From: Streptomyces showdoensis
Lineage (GTDB): Bacteria; Actinomycetota; Actinomycetes; Streptomycetales; Streptomycetaceae
Direction of reading: 5' to 3'
Assembly (NCBI RefSeq): GCF_039535475.1
Contig: NZ_BAAAXG010000002.1
Coordinates: 310,001 to 374,000 of the forward strand
Length of the DNA: 64,000 bases
Shown: positions 51,704 through 62,281 of the stretch, piece after piece
Numbering within the stretch: position 1 is the first letter of the stretch
Layout of the letters: every line of letters starts with the position of its first letter
Notes under the pieces: generated by a model
Seen by the model: the letters and a program-made list of their open reading frames with translations, nothing else
Told to the model about the DNA's origin: nothing
Database searches by the model: none
Program-made: the position numbers and the translations under genes

Positions 51704-54229
51704 TCAGCCGTCGTGCCCGTGCCCGTGGGTCCCCCAGCGGGCCGCCAGGAGCAGGGCGATGTCGTCCGGCCGGTCCGCGGACTGGCGGGCCTCGCGGATC
51801 AGGCGGTCGGCCGTGTCCGCGAGCGGGGCCGTGCCCGTCGAGGCGAAGGTGCGGCGCAGGCGCTCGATGCCCTCGTCGATGTCGGTGCCCGGGCGCTCCA
51901 CCAGGCCGTCCGTGAACAGCGCCAGGACCTCGCCCGGGTCGAGGCGCAGCCGCGTCACGGGATAGGTGGCGGTGCTGTCCACTCCGAGCACCACACCGCC
52001 CGCGAGCTCCACCACCGAGGTGGTGCCGTCGGCCCGCCGCAGCAGCGGCTGCGGATGACCGGCCCGCACCGCCTGCATCGCGCCGGTCTCCGCGTCGAGC
52101 ACCACGTAGCAGCAGCTCGCGAACTGGCCCGGGTCCAGGTCGATGAGGAGCCGGTTGGTGCCCCGCACCACGTCCTGCGGCCGGTGGCCGCCCAGGGCGA
52201 ACGCCCGTACCGCGCTGCGCAGCTGCCCCATCGTGGCGGCGGCGGCCACCCCGTGGCCCTGCACGTCGCCGATGACCAGGGCCAGCAGCCCGTGGCCCGT
52301 CTCGATCACGTCGTACCAGTCGCCGCCCACGTCCATGCCCTCGGTGCCCGGGAGGTAGCGGCCGACGGTGTCCACGCCCTCGTGCACCGGCAGCCGGTGG
52401 GGGAGCAGGGCGTCCTGCAGCCCCCGGGCGAGCGCCGACTCCGAGTCGTAGCGCTGGGCCCGTTCGAGGGCCTGGGCGATCAGCCCCGCCAGGGCCGTGA
52501 GCACCGTCCGCTCCTCGGCGGTGAAACCCCGGGGCCGGTCGAAGCCGAGGATGCACGAACCCACCGGCCGTCCCGAGGCGATCAGCGGCAGGAAGGCCCG
52601 GGCACCCGAGTGCGCGTCCAGCGGCAGCCCCGGATAGGCGGCGCCCAGCTGCGACATCGACTCGAAGAACAGCGGGCGGCCCGTCGTCAGCGTCTCCACC
52701 CCGGGCATCCGCGCGTCCAGCCGCACGCCGTCGAAGGGCTCCAGGAACCCCGGTGGGAAGCCCGTCTCCCAGGCCAGGTAGAGGTGGCGCTCGCTCAGCA
52801 GGTAGATCGCCAGCTGCCGGCCGCCGAAGGCCGGCAGCAGCTCCTCTGTGACCACCGCCGACACCTGGCGGGCCGTCACCGCCTCCGACAGCGCGATGGC
52901 CAGCGCCACCGGACGGTAGAGGGCCTCCGCCCGCCCCTCGGGGGACGCGAGCCCGTCGGCGTCCTCGTCCACCTCGGCGCCCGCCGGGCGGTGCGCCGGA
53001 TCGCTCTCCGGGACCAGGACCATCGTCACCCCGTCGTGCCCCGGGTAGAGCGAGACCGACAGCCATTCGCCGTGCCCCGGGTGGGCCAGGAAGTGCGTCG
53101 CCTGGTCCGAGAGCAGCGCCCCGCGCAGCTGCTCCTCGTGGTACGGGTGCGAGAACCAGGGCAGGGCCTCCCACAGCGGCCGCCCGGCCAGGGCGTGGCG
53201 CGGCATGCCGAGCAGGGCCTCCGTGCGGTCGTTCAGGTAGGTGATCCGGCCGAGGCGGTCGATGGCCAGGATCGCGCGGGGCAGCCGGTCGGTCGCGTCC
53301 GAACCGACGAGCCCGGTTCCCAGGTCGACCAGCGAGCCGGTCAGGATCTTCCCGCCGGTGCCGCCCTCCACCGGGCGGGCGGTCACCTCCAGCAGGTGCA
53401 GTCCGCCGTCCGGGCCCTTCAGCCGGATCCTGCGCGCCGCCGGGCCGCCCGAACCGGCCGCCTGCCGGGCCAGCGCCCAGAGCGCGTAGGAGTCCTCGGG
53501 CATGAGGCGGGAGGTCAGCCGGTCGACGGTCCAGGGGAACGGGGTGGTCTCGCCCAGGATGGCCCGCAGCCCCGTGTCGGCCGTGACCGTCCCGGTGTCC
53601 AGGTTCCAGTCGAAGTAGCCGATCCGCACCGGCGGCGAGGTCCGGGTCGGCAGCTGCACGCAGACCGGCTCCCCGCGCCACTCCACCTTCGTCCCCTCCG
53701 CGTCGAGGGCCGCCAGGTCCGCCCCCAGCCGCCGCGCCTCGTGGAGGATCCGGCCCCGGTCCCTGGCGGCCACCGGCACGCCCGGTGTCGGCGCCCGCAG
53801 CACCACCAGGACGCCGTACCGCTCCCGGCCGCCGACGACCGGCGCGTACATCGAGGCGAAGGGGAAGGGCAGGCTCGCCACCAGCTGCGGGAAGAGCCGC
53901 ATGGCCTCCTCCACGTCCCCCAGGTGCACGGGCTGCCCGGAGCGGTGGGCCTCCGCCACCGGGAAGGGCCGGTTCACATGCATCCGCCACCACGGGCGGA
54001 ACAGCGGCCCCGGCAGTCCCGCCAGCATCGCGAGCCGCAGCAGCCCCGGCGTCCCCGACTGCAGGTAGACCCCGCCGGCGTACCCCCCGACCGCCTCCAC
54101 CGCCCGCAGCGCCGCCTCCGTGAGGACCAGCGCCAGGGCGTCGGGCACCGGCCCGTCGACGCCGGCACCCCGGGACGGGGGGCCGGACTCGGCCGACGGG
54201 GCGGGACCGGCCGCGCCGTACGACGTCAC
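51704..54229 (-). CDS. PAS-GAF-PP2C (SpoIIE-type) phosphatase
   Basis: About 841 residues. Two or three sensory segments precede the catalytic part: an N-terminal GAF-like (about 20-190), PAS (about 220-430 with [20 protein letters not shown] and [20 protein letters not shown]), and a second GAF (about 450-620 with [20 protein letters not shown]). The PP2C_2 domain follows, with [56 protein letters not shown] and [13 protein letters not shown]. It should be a light-, redox- or ligand-responsive anti-sigma-antagonist phosphatase. The start is uncertain: GTG 54229 is preferred, with an open frame to 54331. Confidence 0.9.
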   Translation of the reverse strand: MTSYGAAGPAPSAESGPPSRGAGVDGPVPDALALVLTEAALRAVEAVGGYAGGVYLQSGTPGLLRLAMLAGLPGPLFRPWWRMHVNRPFPVAEAHRSGQPVHLGDVEEAMRLFPQLVASLPFPFASMYAPVVGGRERYGVLVVLRAPTPGVPVAARDRGRILHEARRLGADLAALDAEGTKVEWRGEPVCVQLPTRTSPPVRIGYFDWNLDTGTVTADTGLRAILGETTPFPWTVDRLTSRLMPEDSYALWALARQAAGSGGPAARRIRLKGPDGGLHLLEVTARPVEGGTGGKILTGSLVDLGTGLVGSDATDRLPRAILAIDRLGRITYLNDRTEALLGMPRHALAGRPLWEALPWFSHPYHEEQLRGALLSDQATHFLAHPGHGEWLSVSLYPGHDGVTMVLVPESDPAHRPAGAEVDEDADGLASPEGRAEALYRPVALAIALSEAVTARQVSAVVTEELLPAFGGRQLAIYLLSERHLYLAWETGFPPGFLEPFDGVRLDARMPGVETLTTGRPLFFESMSQLGAAYPGLPLDAHSGARAFLPLIASGRPVGSCILGFDRPRGFTAEERTVLTALAGLIAQALERAQRYDSESALARGLQDALLPHRLPVHEGVDTVGRYLPGTEGMDVGGDWYDVIETGHGLLALVIGDVQGHGVAAAATMGQLRSAVRAFALGGHRPQDVVRGTNRLLIDLDPGQFASCCYVVLDAETGAMQAVRAGHPQPLLRRADGTTSVVELAGGVVLGVDSTATYPVTRLRLDPGEVLALFTDGLVERPGTDIDEGIERLRRTFASTGTAPLADTADRLIREARQSADRPDDIALLLAARWGTHGHGHDG

Positions 54230-54390
54230 ACAGCAAGGATGCTCCGGCCCGGACGGCCCACGCATCCGGAGGTACGAACGTGTGAACCGCCCGCCGGACC
54301 CATTGACCCCGTTCACCGGGGCTCGCCACACTCGGTCCTCGGCTGCCGCGGCGGGCGCGCAGCCCCACCACCTCGTGACCAGGGGGCCTG

Positions 54391-55155
54391 ATGACCGGCC
54401 GGGTTCTTCCGTACGACGTACACGGCAGCGGTCCGCACCGCGCGCTCGTGCTGCACAACTGGTTCGGCGACCGCACCAGCTTCGCCCCGCTGCGGGCCGA
54501 GCTGGACGACGGCACCGGCTCCTACGCCTTCCTCGACTGCCGCGGTTACGGGGAGGCGATCGACGCCGACGGTACGTACACGATGGAGGAGGTCGCGGCG
54601 GACGCCCTCGCGGTCGCCGACGACCTCGGCTGGGACTCCTTCTCCGTCATCGGCCACTCCATGGGCGGCAAGGCGGCCCAGCTGATGCTGCTCGACGCGC
54701 CCGGACGGGTGCGCTCGATCATCGGGATCTCCCCGGTCTCCGCGGCCGGCTTCCCGCTCGACCCGGAGACCTGGGAGCTCTTCGCCGGGGCCGCCGAGAA
54801 CCACGGCAACCGCCGGGCGATCATCGACAACACCACCGGCGGCCGCTACGGCGACGAGTGGCTCGGCGGCCTGGTCGACCGTTCCGTGCGGCGCTCCTCG
54901 GCGACCGCCTTCCGCGCCTACCTCGACTCCTGGTCCCGCACCGACTTCCACGAGCGGGTCCGCGACAACCCGGCGCCCGTCCTGCTCGTCGTCGGCGCCC
55001 ACGACCCGGCGCTCGGCAAGGAGGCGATGGAGGCCACCTGGCTGCGCTGGTACCCCAACGCCCGGCTGGAGGTGCTGCCCGACGCCGGTCACTACGCCCC
55101 CGAGGAGGCCCCGAAGGCCCTCGCCGACGCCATCGAGGCCTTCCTGGCGGCCTGA
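54391..55155 (+). CDS. Alpha/beta hydrolase
   Basis: 254 residues. VLHNWFGDRTSFAPLRAEL, AFLDCRGYGEAID, SVIGHSMGGKAAQLMLLDAP and LPDAGHYAPEEAPKALADAI give the GHSMGG Ser, a central Asp in VVGAHDPALG and catalytic His in DAGHYA. It resembles esterases or haloperoxidase-like hydrolases; no specific substrate can be assigned. ATG 54391 is divergent from the large phosphatase gene, with 161 bases between. Confidence 0.9.
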   Translation: MTGRVLPYDVHGSGPHRALVLHNWFGDRTSFAPLRAELDDGTGSYAFLDCRGYGEAIDADGTYTMEEVAADALAVADDLGWDSFSVIGHSMGGKAAQLMLLDAPGRVRSIIGISPVSAAGFPLDPETWELFAGAAENHGNRRAIIDNTTGGRYGDEWLGGLVDRSVRRSSATAFRAYLDSWSRTDFHERVRDNPAPVLLVVGAHDPALGKEAMEATWLRWYPNARLEVLPDAGHYAPEEAPKALADAIEAFLAA

Positions 55156-55231
55156 CGGGGCGCGGGCCGCCGCCTTCCGGGGGACCATGGGGTCGTACGA
55201 CGGACGCGGCGCGGGCGGCTCGGAGGCGGAC

Positions 55232-55546
55232 GTGACCCTGATGTTCCTGACGGCGGCGGTGGCCGCCGCGGCCCTGGTCTGCCGGCTGGCCGTGCTGGAG
55301 CTGCGCAACCCCGGCACCGCCCGCCGCGCCCTCGCCTTCACCCGGGACCGGCGCGCGCTGTCCGCGGGCCTCGTGGCGGCCCTGCTGCTCGCCGGGCCGG
55401 GCTGGCGGGCCGCCGGTCCCGGCGCCCTGGCCTGGGCGGTGCTCGTGGGCGTGCTGGTGGCGGCGCTCTCCGGGAACGGGAAGGGCCCCGCCCTCCGCGC
55501 TCGCACGCGGGGGACGGGGCCCGAGGGCTCCCGGGATCAGGAGTAG
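55232..55546 (+). CDS. Small membrane protein, unknown
   Basis: 104 residues. Two predicted hydrophobic stretches (LMFLTAAVAAAALV near the start and AGLVAALLLAGPGWRAAG then LAWAVLVGVLVAAL) flank a basic loop (RNPGTARRALAFTRDRRALS). The frame is open from 55187; GTG 55232 has GGAGG five bases upstream and is the better start. Its end overlaps the S53 peptidase stop by ten bases, so it is converging with it. No family is recognised. Confidence 0.5.
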   Translation: MTLMFLTAAVAAAALVCRLAVLELRNPGTARRALAFTRDRRALSAGLVAALLLAGPGWRAAGPGALAWAVLVGVLVAALSGNGKGPALRARTRGTGPEGSRDQE

Positions 55547-58500
55547 TAGCCGAAGAGGTCGGCGATGACGTGCACGTTTCCGGCGTTCGGACGGAAGTCG
55601 ATCTTTCCGTTGACGACGGGAACGGTCACCAGGTTGGCCACCGTCTGACCGGCGGTCCAGTTGATGTTGGACGCGTTGGGCAGCGCGGTGCCGTCCGGCC
55701 AGACCGTCAGGAAGCCGCCCGAGGTGGGGGCCGTGACGGTGACGTTGAGCACGACCGCCTTGGCGTTCGCGAGGGTGTGGCCGTCGTTCAGGTTCAGGAC
55801 CTGGGTGACGCCGCCCTTCATCGGGGTGGCCGAGGCCGCGCCCAGGGCGTACCGGGTGTCGAGGAGACGCGCCGGACCGGCCGAGTGGAAGGAGGCACCC
55901 TCCGCGCCGGCCGTGTAGTAGCCGAAGACGTCCGCGATGAAGTGCACGGAGCCGAGGCCGGCGTTGTACAGGTTCACCGTGCCGTCCGGGCCGATCGGCA
56001 GGACGACCATGTTCGGCCGGGTCTGGCCGGTCAGCCAGTTGATGTTGGACGCGGTCGGACGGGTCGCGCCGCCCGGGTACGCGATGAGGTGACCGGTCGA
56101 CTTCGGCGCGGTCGCCGTCACGTTGAGCACCACCGCGGTGGCGCCGGTGGCGGGGACGCCGCCGCTGCCCGCGACCGTCAGGGAGACGGTGCCCTTGCCG
56201 TCGACCGGCGTGTTGCCGGTGCGGCCGATGCCGTAGCGGGTGTCGAGGATGCGGGCCGGGCCTGTCGGCAGGTAGGTGCCGCCGCCGGTCGCGGTGGAGA
56301 AGTAGCCCGAGACGTCCGCGATGAAGTGCGTCGTGCCGCTGCCGGAGTTGAACAGGGAGACCGTGCCGTCCTTGCCGACCGGGACGGTCACCAGGTTCGG
56401 GACGATCTGGCCCTTCAGCCAGTTCATGTTCGACGAGGACGGGCGGGTGGTGCCGCTCGGGTACGCGATGAGGAAGCCGGGCGCGGTGGGCGAGACGGCG
56501 GTGACGTTCATGACCACGGAGGTCACGCCGGTCGCCGGGACGCCGGCCACGCCGGCCACCTTCAGCTTGACCGTGCCGTTCGCGGCGACCGGCGTGGTGC
56601 CGGCGCGGCCGATCCCGTAGCGCGTGTCGAGGACACGGGCCGGGGTCAGCGCGTTGAACGTGGCGGCCGGGGAGGGCGCGACGGCCTTGCACAGGCCGGC
56701 CACGATCTCGCGCCCGTTCGGCGCGCCGAGGCCGGTGGCGAGGTCGTAGCCGGCGCCGGCCTTGTACAGGCCGCTGTAGTTACCCGACTGGGTCACGTTG
56801 TTGTGGCCGGTGGTGACGTCCTTGAAAGCGCTCGACGGCAGCTTGTAGAGCGCCGGGTGGACGTAGCCGACGGCACCGTTGGCCTGGCAGGCGAGGTCCT
56901 GGTTGGCCTGGCCGATGAGCGCGGCCCACACCGGGGCGGCGCCGCTGGTGCCGCCGATGATGTTCCAGTACTGGCCGGCGCCGTAGGCGACCGGGTAGCC
57001 CGTGTAGTAGTCGGCGAGACCGGCCACGTCGGGGACCTGACGGCAGGTGCCCGACGCCGTGTTGCAGGCGTTGGTGTAGCCCGCGCCGGTGACACCGGAC
57101 TGGAAGCCGTCGGCGGGGACGGTGTAGCGGCGGGAGACGCCACCGCCCGAGCCGACCCAGGTGGTCTGCTTGGTGATCGAGTCCCGCATCGTGGTGCCGC
57201 CGACGCTCAGGACGTACGGCGAGGAGGACGGGAAGTCGACCGCGAGCTGGTTCTGGTTCGGCACGCCCGAGGTCGGGTTGCCGTTGTCGTCCGGGACGAA
57301 GCAACCGGTCGATCCGCTGTCGCCGGAGGCGACGACGATCGTCTGGCCCTGGGCGGCGGCCTGCTGGAAGATCAGGTTCTCGGCGTCCTGAGCCGAGGTC
57401 GGCGTGTTCAGCTCGCACAGGCCCCAGCTCACCGAGACGACCTTGGCGCGGTTCTCGTTGACGATCTGGCGGTAGACGGCCGTCCCGTCGTTCCAGGTGT
57501 TCTTGCCCTGGTAGACGAGGATCTTGGACTGGGGCGCCTGACCGATGATGGTCTGGACGTCCAGCGCCGTCTCCAGGCCGACACCGCCGGTGGCGGCGCC
57601 GCTCGGGCCGCCGTTGACCCGGACCGGCGTGACCGGCACCTTGGTGCGGAAGCAGCGCTGGAACTCGGCGTTGTCGCGCGGGTCGTAGTTCTCCAGCGAG
57701 TAGACGGCGATGGTGCTGCCGCTCTGCACGTTCGGCTGGTTCGCCATGTTGTACTGCGCGGCCAGCGAGCGCGGTGCCCAGTAGTCCTTGGTGTCGTACT
57801 GCGCCGGGATGTTGCCGACCGCCGTCGCGAAGAGCGTCGAGACGTCGCCGCACATGGCCGGGGTCGTCCCGGTCAGGCGCGGCTGGGGGCCCGTCTGGGC
57901 GGTGTCGGCGGTTTCGGCGGACTTCTTGCGGGGCTTGCCCTTCGCGCCGGTGTGCAGCGGCTTGTACGCGCCCAGCGTGCTCAGACCGACGACCGTGCGC
58001 ACCTCGTCCGCGACCCGGCCGTCGAGGGCGGGCGCGGTGGTGTTGACCAGGCCGGTCGTGCCGTCCGTCAGGCGGTAGCCGTCGAACTCGGTGCTGAACG
58101 CCTTGCCCGCCCCGGCGACGGTCGTCGTCACCGGCAGCGTGAGGCCGTCGGCCTCCAGCGCGCCGACGGTCAGGCCCTTCGCCTCCAGCTCGGCGCGCAC
58201 GCGCTCGACCGTCGCCGGCTCGGCTCCGAAGACCTTCGCGAACTCGCCCGTACCGAGGTACTGGCGGTAGCGCGGGGATCCGGGCGTCGAGACCTCGGCG
58301 ACGAAGCGCTTGAGCGCGGCCGGGTCGCGGGGCTCCAGGACGACGCTCAGTTCGAGCGACTTGCCGGGGGCCGGGTCGGCCGTGCGGACGGCGCCCTGCG
58401 GGACCTTCGGCGCGCCGCCGACCCGCTGCGGGCCCGGGTCGTCCGCGACCGGCGCCGCGACGGCGGTGGCCGGGACGACGGCCGTGGCGACGGCCAGGGC

Positions 58501-58554
58501 GGCCACCGCGGCCGCACCCCATCTGAATGCCTTCTCACGGGCGGTTCGGCCCAT
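55537..58554 (-). CDS. S53 (sedolisin-type) peptidase with three C-terminal repeats
   Basis: About 1005 residues. A signal peptide (about 1-35, ends ATAVAAPVAD) is followed by a pro-kumamolisin activation domain (about 40-225), then the catalytic domain. Glu328 and Asp332 are in GLETALDVQT, the oxyanion Asp in VVASGDSGS (about 412), and the nucleophile Ser in IGGTSGAAP (about 537). The final DLATGLGAPNG fits the Ca2+ site. Residues 640-1005 hold three repeats of about 117 residues, each starting ARVLDTRYGIGR (or ARILDTRY / ARLLDTRY) and ending near FIADVSGYF. ATG 58554 has AAGGGAG upstream. Such peptidases act in acidic outside milieu. Confidence 0.92.
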   Translation of the reverse strand: MGRTAREKAFRWGAAAVAALAVATAVVPATAVAAPVADDPGPQRVGGAPKVPQGAVRTADPAPGKSLELSVVLEPRDPAALKRFVAEVSTPGSPRYRQYLGTGEFAKVFGAEPATVERVRAELEAKGLTVGALEADGLTLPVTTTVAGAGKAFSTEFDGYRLTDGTTGLVNTTAPALDGRVADEVRTVVGLSTLGAYKPLHTGAKGKPRKKSAETADTAQTGPQPRLTGTTPAMCGDVSTLFATAVGNIPAQYDTKDYWAPRSLAAQYNMANQPNVQSGSTIAVYSLENYDPRDNAEFQRCFRTKVPVTPVRVNGGPSGAATGGVGLETALDVQTIIGQAPQSKILVYQGKNTWNDGTAVYRQIVNENRAKVVSVSWGLCELNTPTSAQDAENLIFQQAAAQGQTIVVASGDSGSTGCFVPDDNGNPTSGVPNQNQLAVDFPSSSPYVLSVGGTTMRDSITKQTTWVGSGGGVSRRYTVPADGFQSGVTGAGYTNACNTASGTCRQVPDVAGLADYYTGYPVAYGAGQYWNIIGGTSGAAPVWAALIGQANQDLACQANGAVGYVHPALYKLPSSAFKDVTTGHNNVTQSGNYSGLYKAGAGYDLATGLGAPNGREIVAGLCKAVAPSPAATFNALTPARVLDTRYGIGRAGTTPVAANGTVKLKVAGVAGVPATGVTSVVMNVTAVSPTAPGFLIAYPSGTTRPSSSNMNWLKGQIVPNLVTVPVGKDGTVSLFNSGSGTTHFIADVSGYFSTATGGGTYLPTGPARILDTRYGIGRTGNTPVDGKGTVSLTVAGSGGVPATGATAVVLNVTATAPKSTGHLIAYPGGATRPTASNINWLTGQTRPNMVVLPIGPDGTVNLYNAGLGSVHFIADVFGYYTAGAEGASFHSAGPARLLDTRYALGAASATPMKGGVTQVLNLNDGHTLANAKAVVLNVTVTAPTSGGFLTVWPDGTALPNASNINWTAGQTVANLVTVPVVNGKIDFRPNAGNVHVIADLFGYYS

Positions 58555-58621
58555 GCACACGCTCCCTTTCACGATCCGCGCCGCGCGGCCGCGCGGGCAG
58601 GGAGCAGCCCGGGAAGGAGAG

Positions 58622-58735
58622 ATGGCAAGGCGGTTCTCCGGGCGCGGCGCGCTGACGCGGCGGCCCGATATGCGTGAAATCCCCCCGGTGCGGTCCCCGC
58701 GCCCGTACAGGCGGCAGAGCGTCGACCAGAAGTGA
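58622..58735 (+). CDS. Possible small basic peptide
   Basis: A 37-codon frame with GGAAGGAGAG directly before its ATG. It is Arg-rich (MARRFSGRGALTRRPDMREI, then PPVRSPRPYRRQSVDQK). No family or conserved motif is seen. It sits in the 349-base gap between the divergent S53 peptidase and cholesterol oxidase genes; nothing else except promoter-like AT-rich patches near 58730-58830 is visible there. Confidence 0.3.
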   Translation: MARRFSGRGALTRRPDMREIPPVRSPRPYRRQSVDQK

Positions 58736-58822
58736 AGATGTATCAGCCCCGTACTCGCGTTCGGTGCGGCGGGGTGCGGTTCTTTACCGGACCGTGATCA
58801 TGGAGGCGGTTTCCGGCCGTAA

Positions 58823-60568
<1,746 letters not shown>

Positions 60569-60581
60569 CGGGGCCGGACGC

Positions 60582-60620
60582 GAGGGGGCCGGCCGGGCGC
60601 AGTGCCCGGCCGGCCCCCTC
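60582..60620. terminator. Bidirectional terminator
   Basis: Seventeen-base perfect stem (60582-60598 with 60604-60620) around loop GCAGT, between the converging choA and AhpD-like genes. Confidence 0.9.
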
Positions 60621-60625
60621 GGCGT

Positions 60626-61105
60626 TCAGTGGGTCGGCAGCACGCAGACCGTGTCGAGGCCCAGCACCCGGTTGAGCCGGCCGAAGGCCAGCCACGAGCC
60701 CAGGCTCATCGTCAGCTCGACGATCTCCACCTGGCTGTACGCCCCGGTCATCCGCTCCCAGAACTCCTCGTCCAGCTGGTGGTGGTCCAGCGCGTACCGC
60801 TCCGCGTACTCCGCGGCGAGCCGGGTGCGCTCGTCGAAGGCGTCCGTCGTCCGCCAGGCCAGCACCGCCTCGGGGAAGTCGTCCTCGACCTTCTCCCCGT
60901 CCCGGTCGGTCCGCCAGTCCAGACAGAACCGGCACCCGTTGATCTGCGCGATCCGCAGCCGCGCCGCCTCGAACTCGCGCAGCCCGAGCGTCGTATGGGC
61001 GTACACCGACAGCGAGAAGTTCGCCGCCGCCATCCCGATCCCGGGCACCATGTCGCCCCACACGTACCCGATCGGCTCCTGCCCCTCGGGGATGTCGATG
61101 ATCAC
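60626..61105 (-). CDS. Carboxymuconolactone decarboxylase/AhpD-like protein
   Basis: 159 residues. INGCRFCLDWRTDRDGEKVE carries the CxxC of the AhpD/CMD fold, and the following ALDHHQLDEEFWERMTGAYS helical part is typical. The CxxC suggests alkylhydroperoxidase-like disulfide chemistry. AAGGAGAG four bases before GTG 61105 gives the start, which overlaps the stop of the dehydrogenase gene by four bases (GTGA). The two are therefore translated together and probably act together. Confidence 0.9.
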   Translation of the reverse strand: MIIDIPEGQEPIGYVWGDMVPGIGMAAANFSLSVYAHTTLGLREFEAARLRIAQINGCRFCLDWRTDRDGEKVEDDFPEAVLAWRTTDAFDERTRLAAEYAERYALDHHQLDEEFWERMTGAYSQVEIVELTMSLGSWLAFGRLNRVLGLDTVCVLPTH

Positions 61106-62181
61106 CGCACTCTCCTTCCCAGCTTCCCGACCGCCGGCCTCAGCGGCACGTCCAGTGCGTCGTACAGACCCGGCTCGGCCGCCACGAGCCAGTCGATCGC
61201 CCCCACCAGCCGGCCCACGGCGGTGGCGTTCCCGCCCGCGGACCGGTTCTCGCCCTCGTCCGTCGCCTCGACCGTGACCTCGATCCGCGGCCGGCCCTCG
61301 ACGATCACCCGGTGCGCCCCCGAACCGTCCGGCGGCACCGGCCAGTCCGGCGCGCAGTCCGGGTGGATCCGGGTCACGTGCTCGATCACCAGCCGCGGTT
61401 CGCCGTCGACGATCCCCTGCACCTCGAAGCGCACCGCGCCCTGGGTGCCGGCCGCGAACTCGCCCATCGTCCGGGTGCGCACCGTCGCCTCCAGGGGGCG
61501 CCGTTGGAGCGTCTCGCGGATCTCGTCGAGCTCGACCCCGAGCGCGCGGGCCATCAGCCGCAGCTGGCCGCCCCACACCATCGTGGGCACCGAGGGCAAC
61601 AGCATCGGCGGCTCGTAGTCCATGGGCTGTCCCATGCCGACGAGGTAGCGGACGGACTCCTCCTGCTCGTACGTCGAGTAGTCGAAGATCTCCTGGCAGC
61701 GGATCGCCTCCACCGTGCTGCCGAGCCCGCTGACCAGCAGCGGCAGCACGTCGTTGCCCCAGCCCGGGTCGACGCCGGAGGCGAACAGCGAGCCGCCGCC
61801 CTCCTTCACCGCCGCCAGGACCGGATCGCGGAACTCGTCGGGTGCCCCCCGCTGGTCGTACAGCGGGTACAGCGCGGGCGTCACGACCACCGCGCCCGCC
61901 CGCACCGCCCGTACGACATCGGCGAGCGCCTCGTCGGGGCGCATGTCACCGGAGGCCGCGTACACCACGGCGCCCGGTGCCTGCGCGAGGACCGCCTCGA
62001 CGTCGTCCCGGGCCGTGACGCCCAGGTCGTGCCCGAGCCCGGCGAGCCGGCCGGCGTCACGGCCGACCTTGTCCGGGTTGGCGACGAGGACGGCCGAGAG
62101 TTCGAGCTCCGGATGGGCCACGACGGCACGGATGGCCGCCCGCCCGACATTTCCGGTTCCCCACACCACCGTCGGAATCAT
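61102..62181 (-). CDS. DapB-like NAD(P)-dependent dehydrogenase
   Basis: 359 residues. MIPTVVWGTGNVGRAAIRAV gives the Rossmann site and SGVDPGWGNDVLPLLVSGLG the domain interface; the pattern is that of dihydrodipicolinate reductase-like and amine-dehydrogenase-like (2,4-diaminopentanoate dehydrogenase) proteins. The substrate is unknown, perhaps an amino or keto compound. There is no good ribosome binding site before ATG 62181, so a leaderless message is possible. It overlaps the AhpD-like gene downstream. Confidence 0.87.
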   Translation of the reverse strand: MIPTVVWGTGNVGRAAIRAVVAHPELELSAVLVANPDKVGRDAGRLAGLGHDLGVTARDDVEAVLAQAPGAVVYAASGDMRPDEALADVVRAVRAGAVVVTPALYPLYDQRGAPDEFRDPVLAAVKEGGGSLFASGVDPGWGNDVLPLLVSGLGSTVEAIRCQEIFDYSTYEQEESVRYLVGMGQPMDYEPPMLLPSVPTMVWGGQLRLMARALGVELDEIRETLQRRPLEATVRTRTMGEFAAGTQGAVRFEVQGIVDGEPRLVIEHVTRIHPDCAPDWPVPPDGSGAHRVIVEGRPRIEVTVEATDEGENRSAGGNATAVGRLVGAIDWLVAAEPGLYDALDVPLRPAVGKLGRRVR

Positions 62182-62281
62182 GCGCGGAGGGTAGCGCCGG
62201 GGATGCGAGGTTCCCAGAGCCGTGACACCGCTTTGCTGACGGTCTTTCAGATATGGGGGCCGGGGCGGGGGACGCCGCGGT

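Noticed and set aside
51467..54391. 974-codon open frame opposite the large phosphatase
   Set aside because: Antisense shadow with no domain and unnatural codon use.
55570..58677. 1035-codon open frame opposite the S53 peptidase gene
   Set aside because: Same reason: it shadows a gene with an intact catalytic triad and signal peptide.
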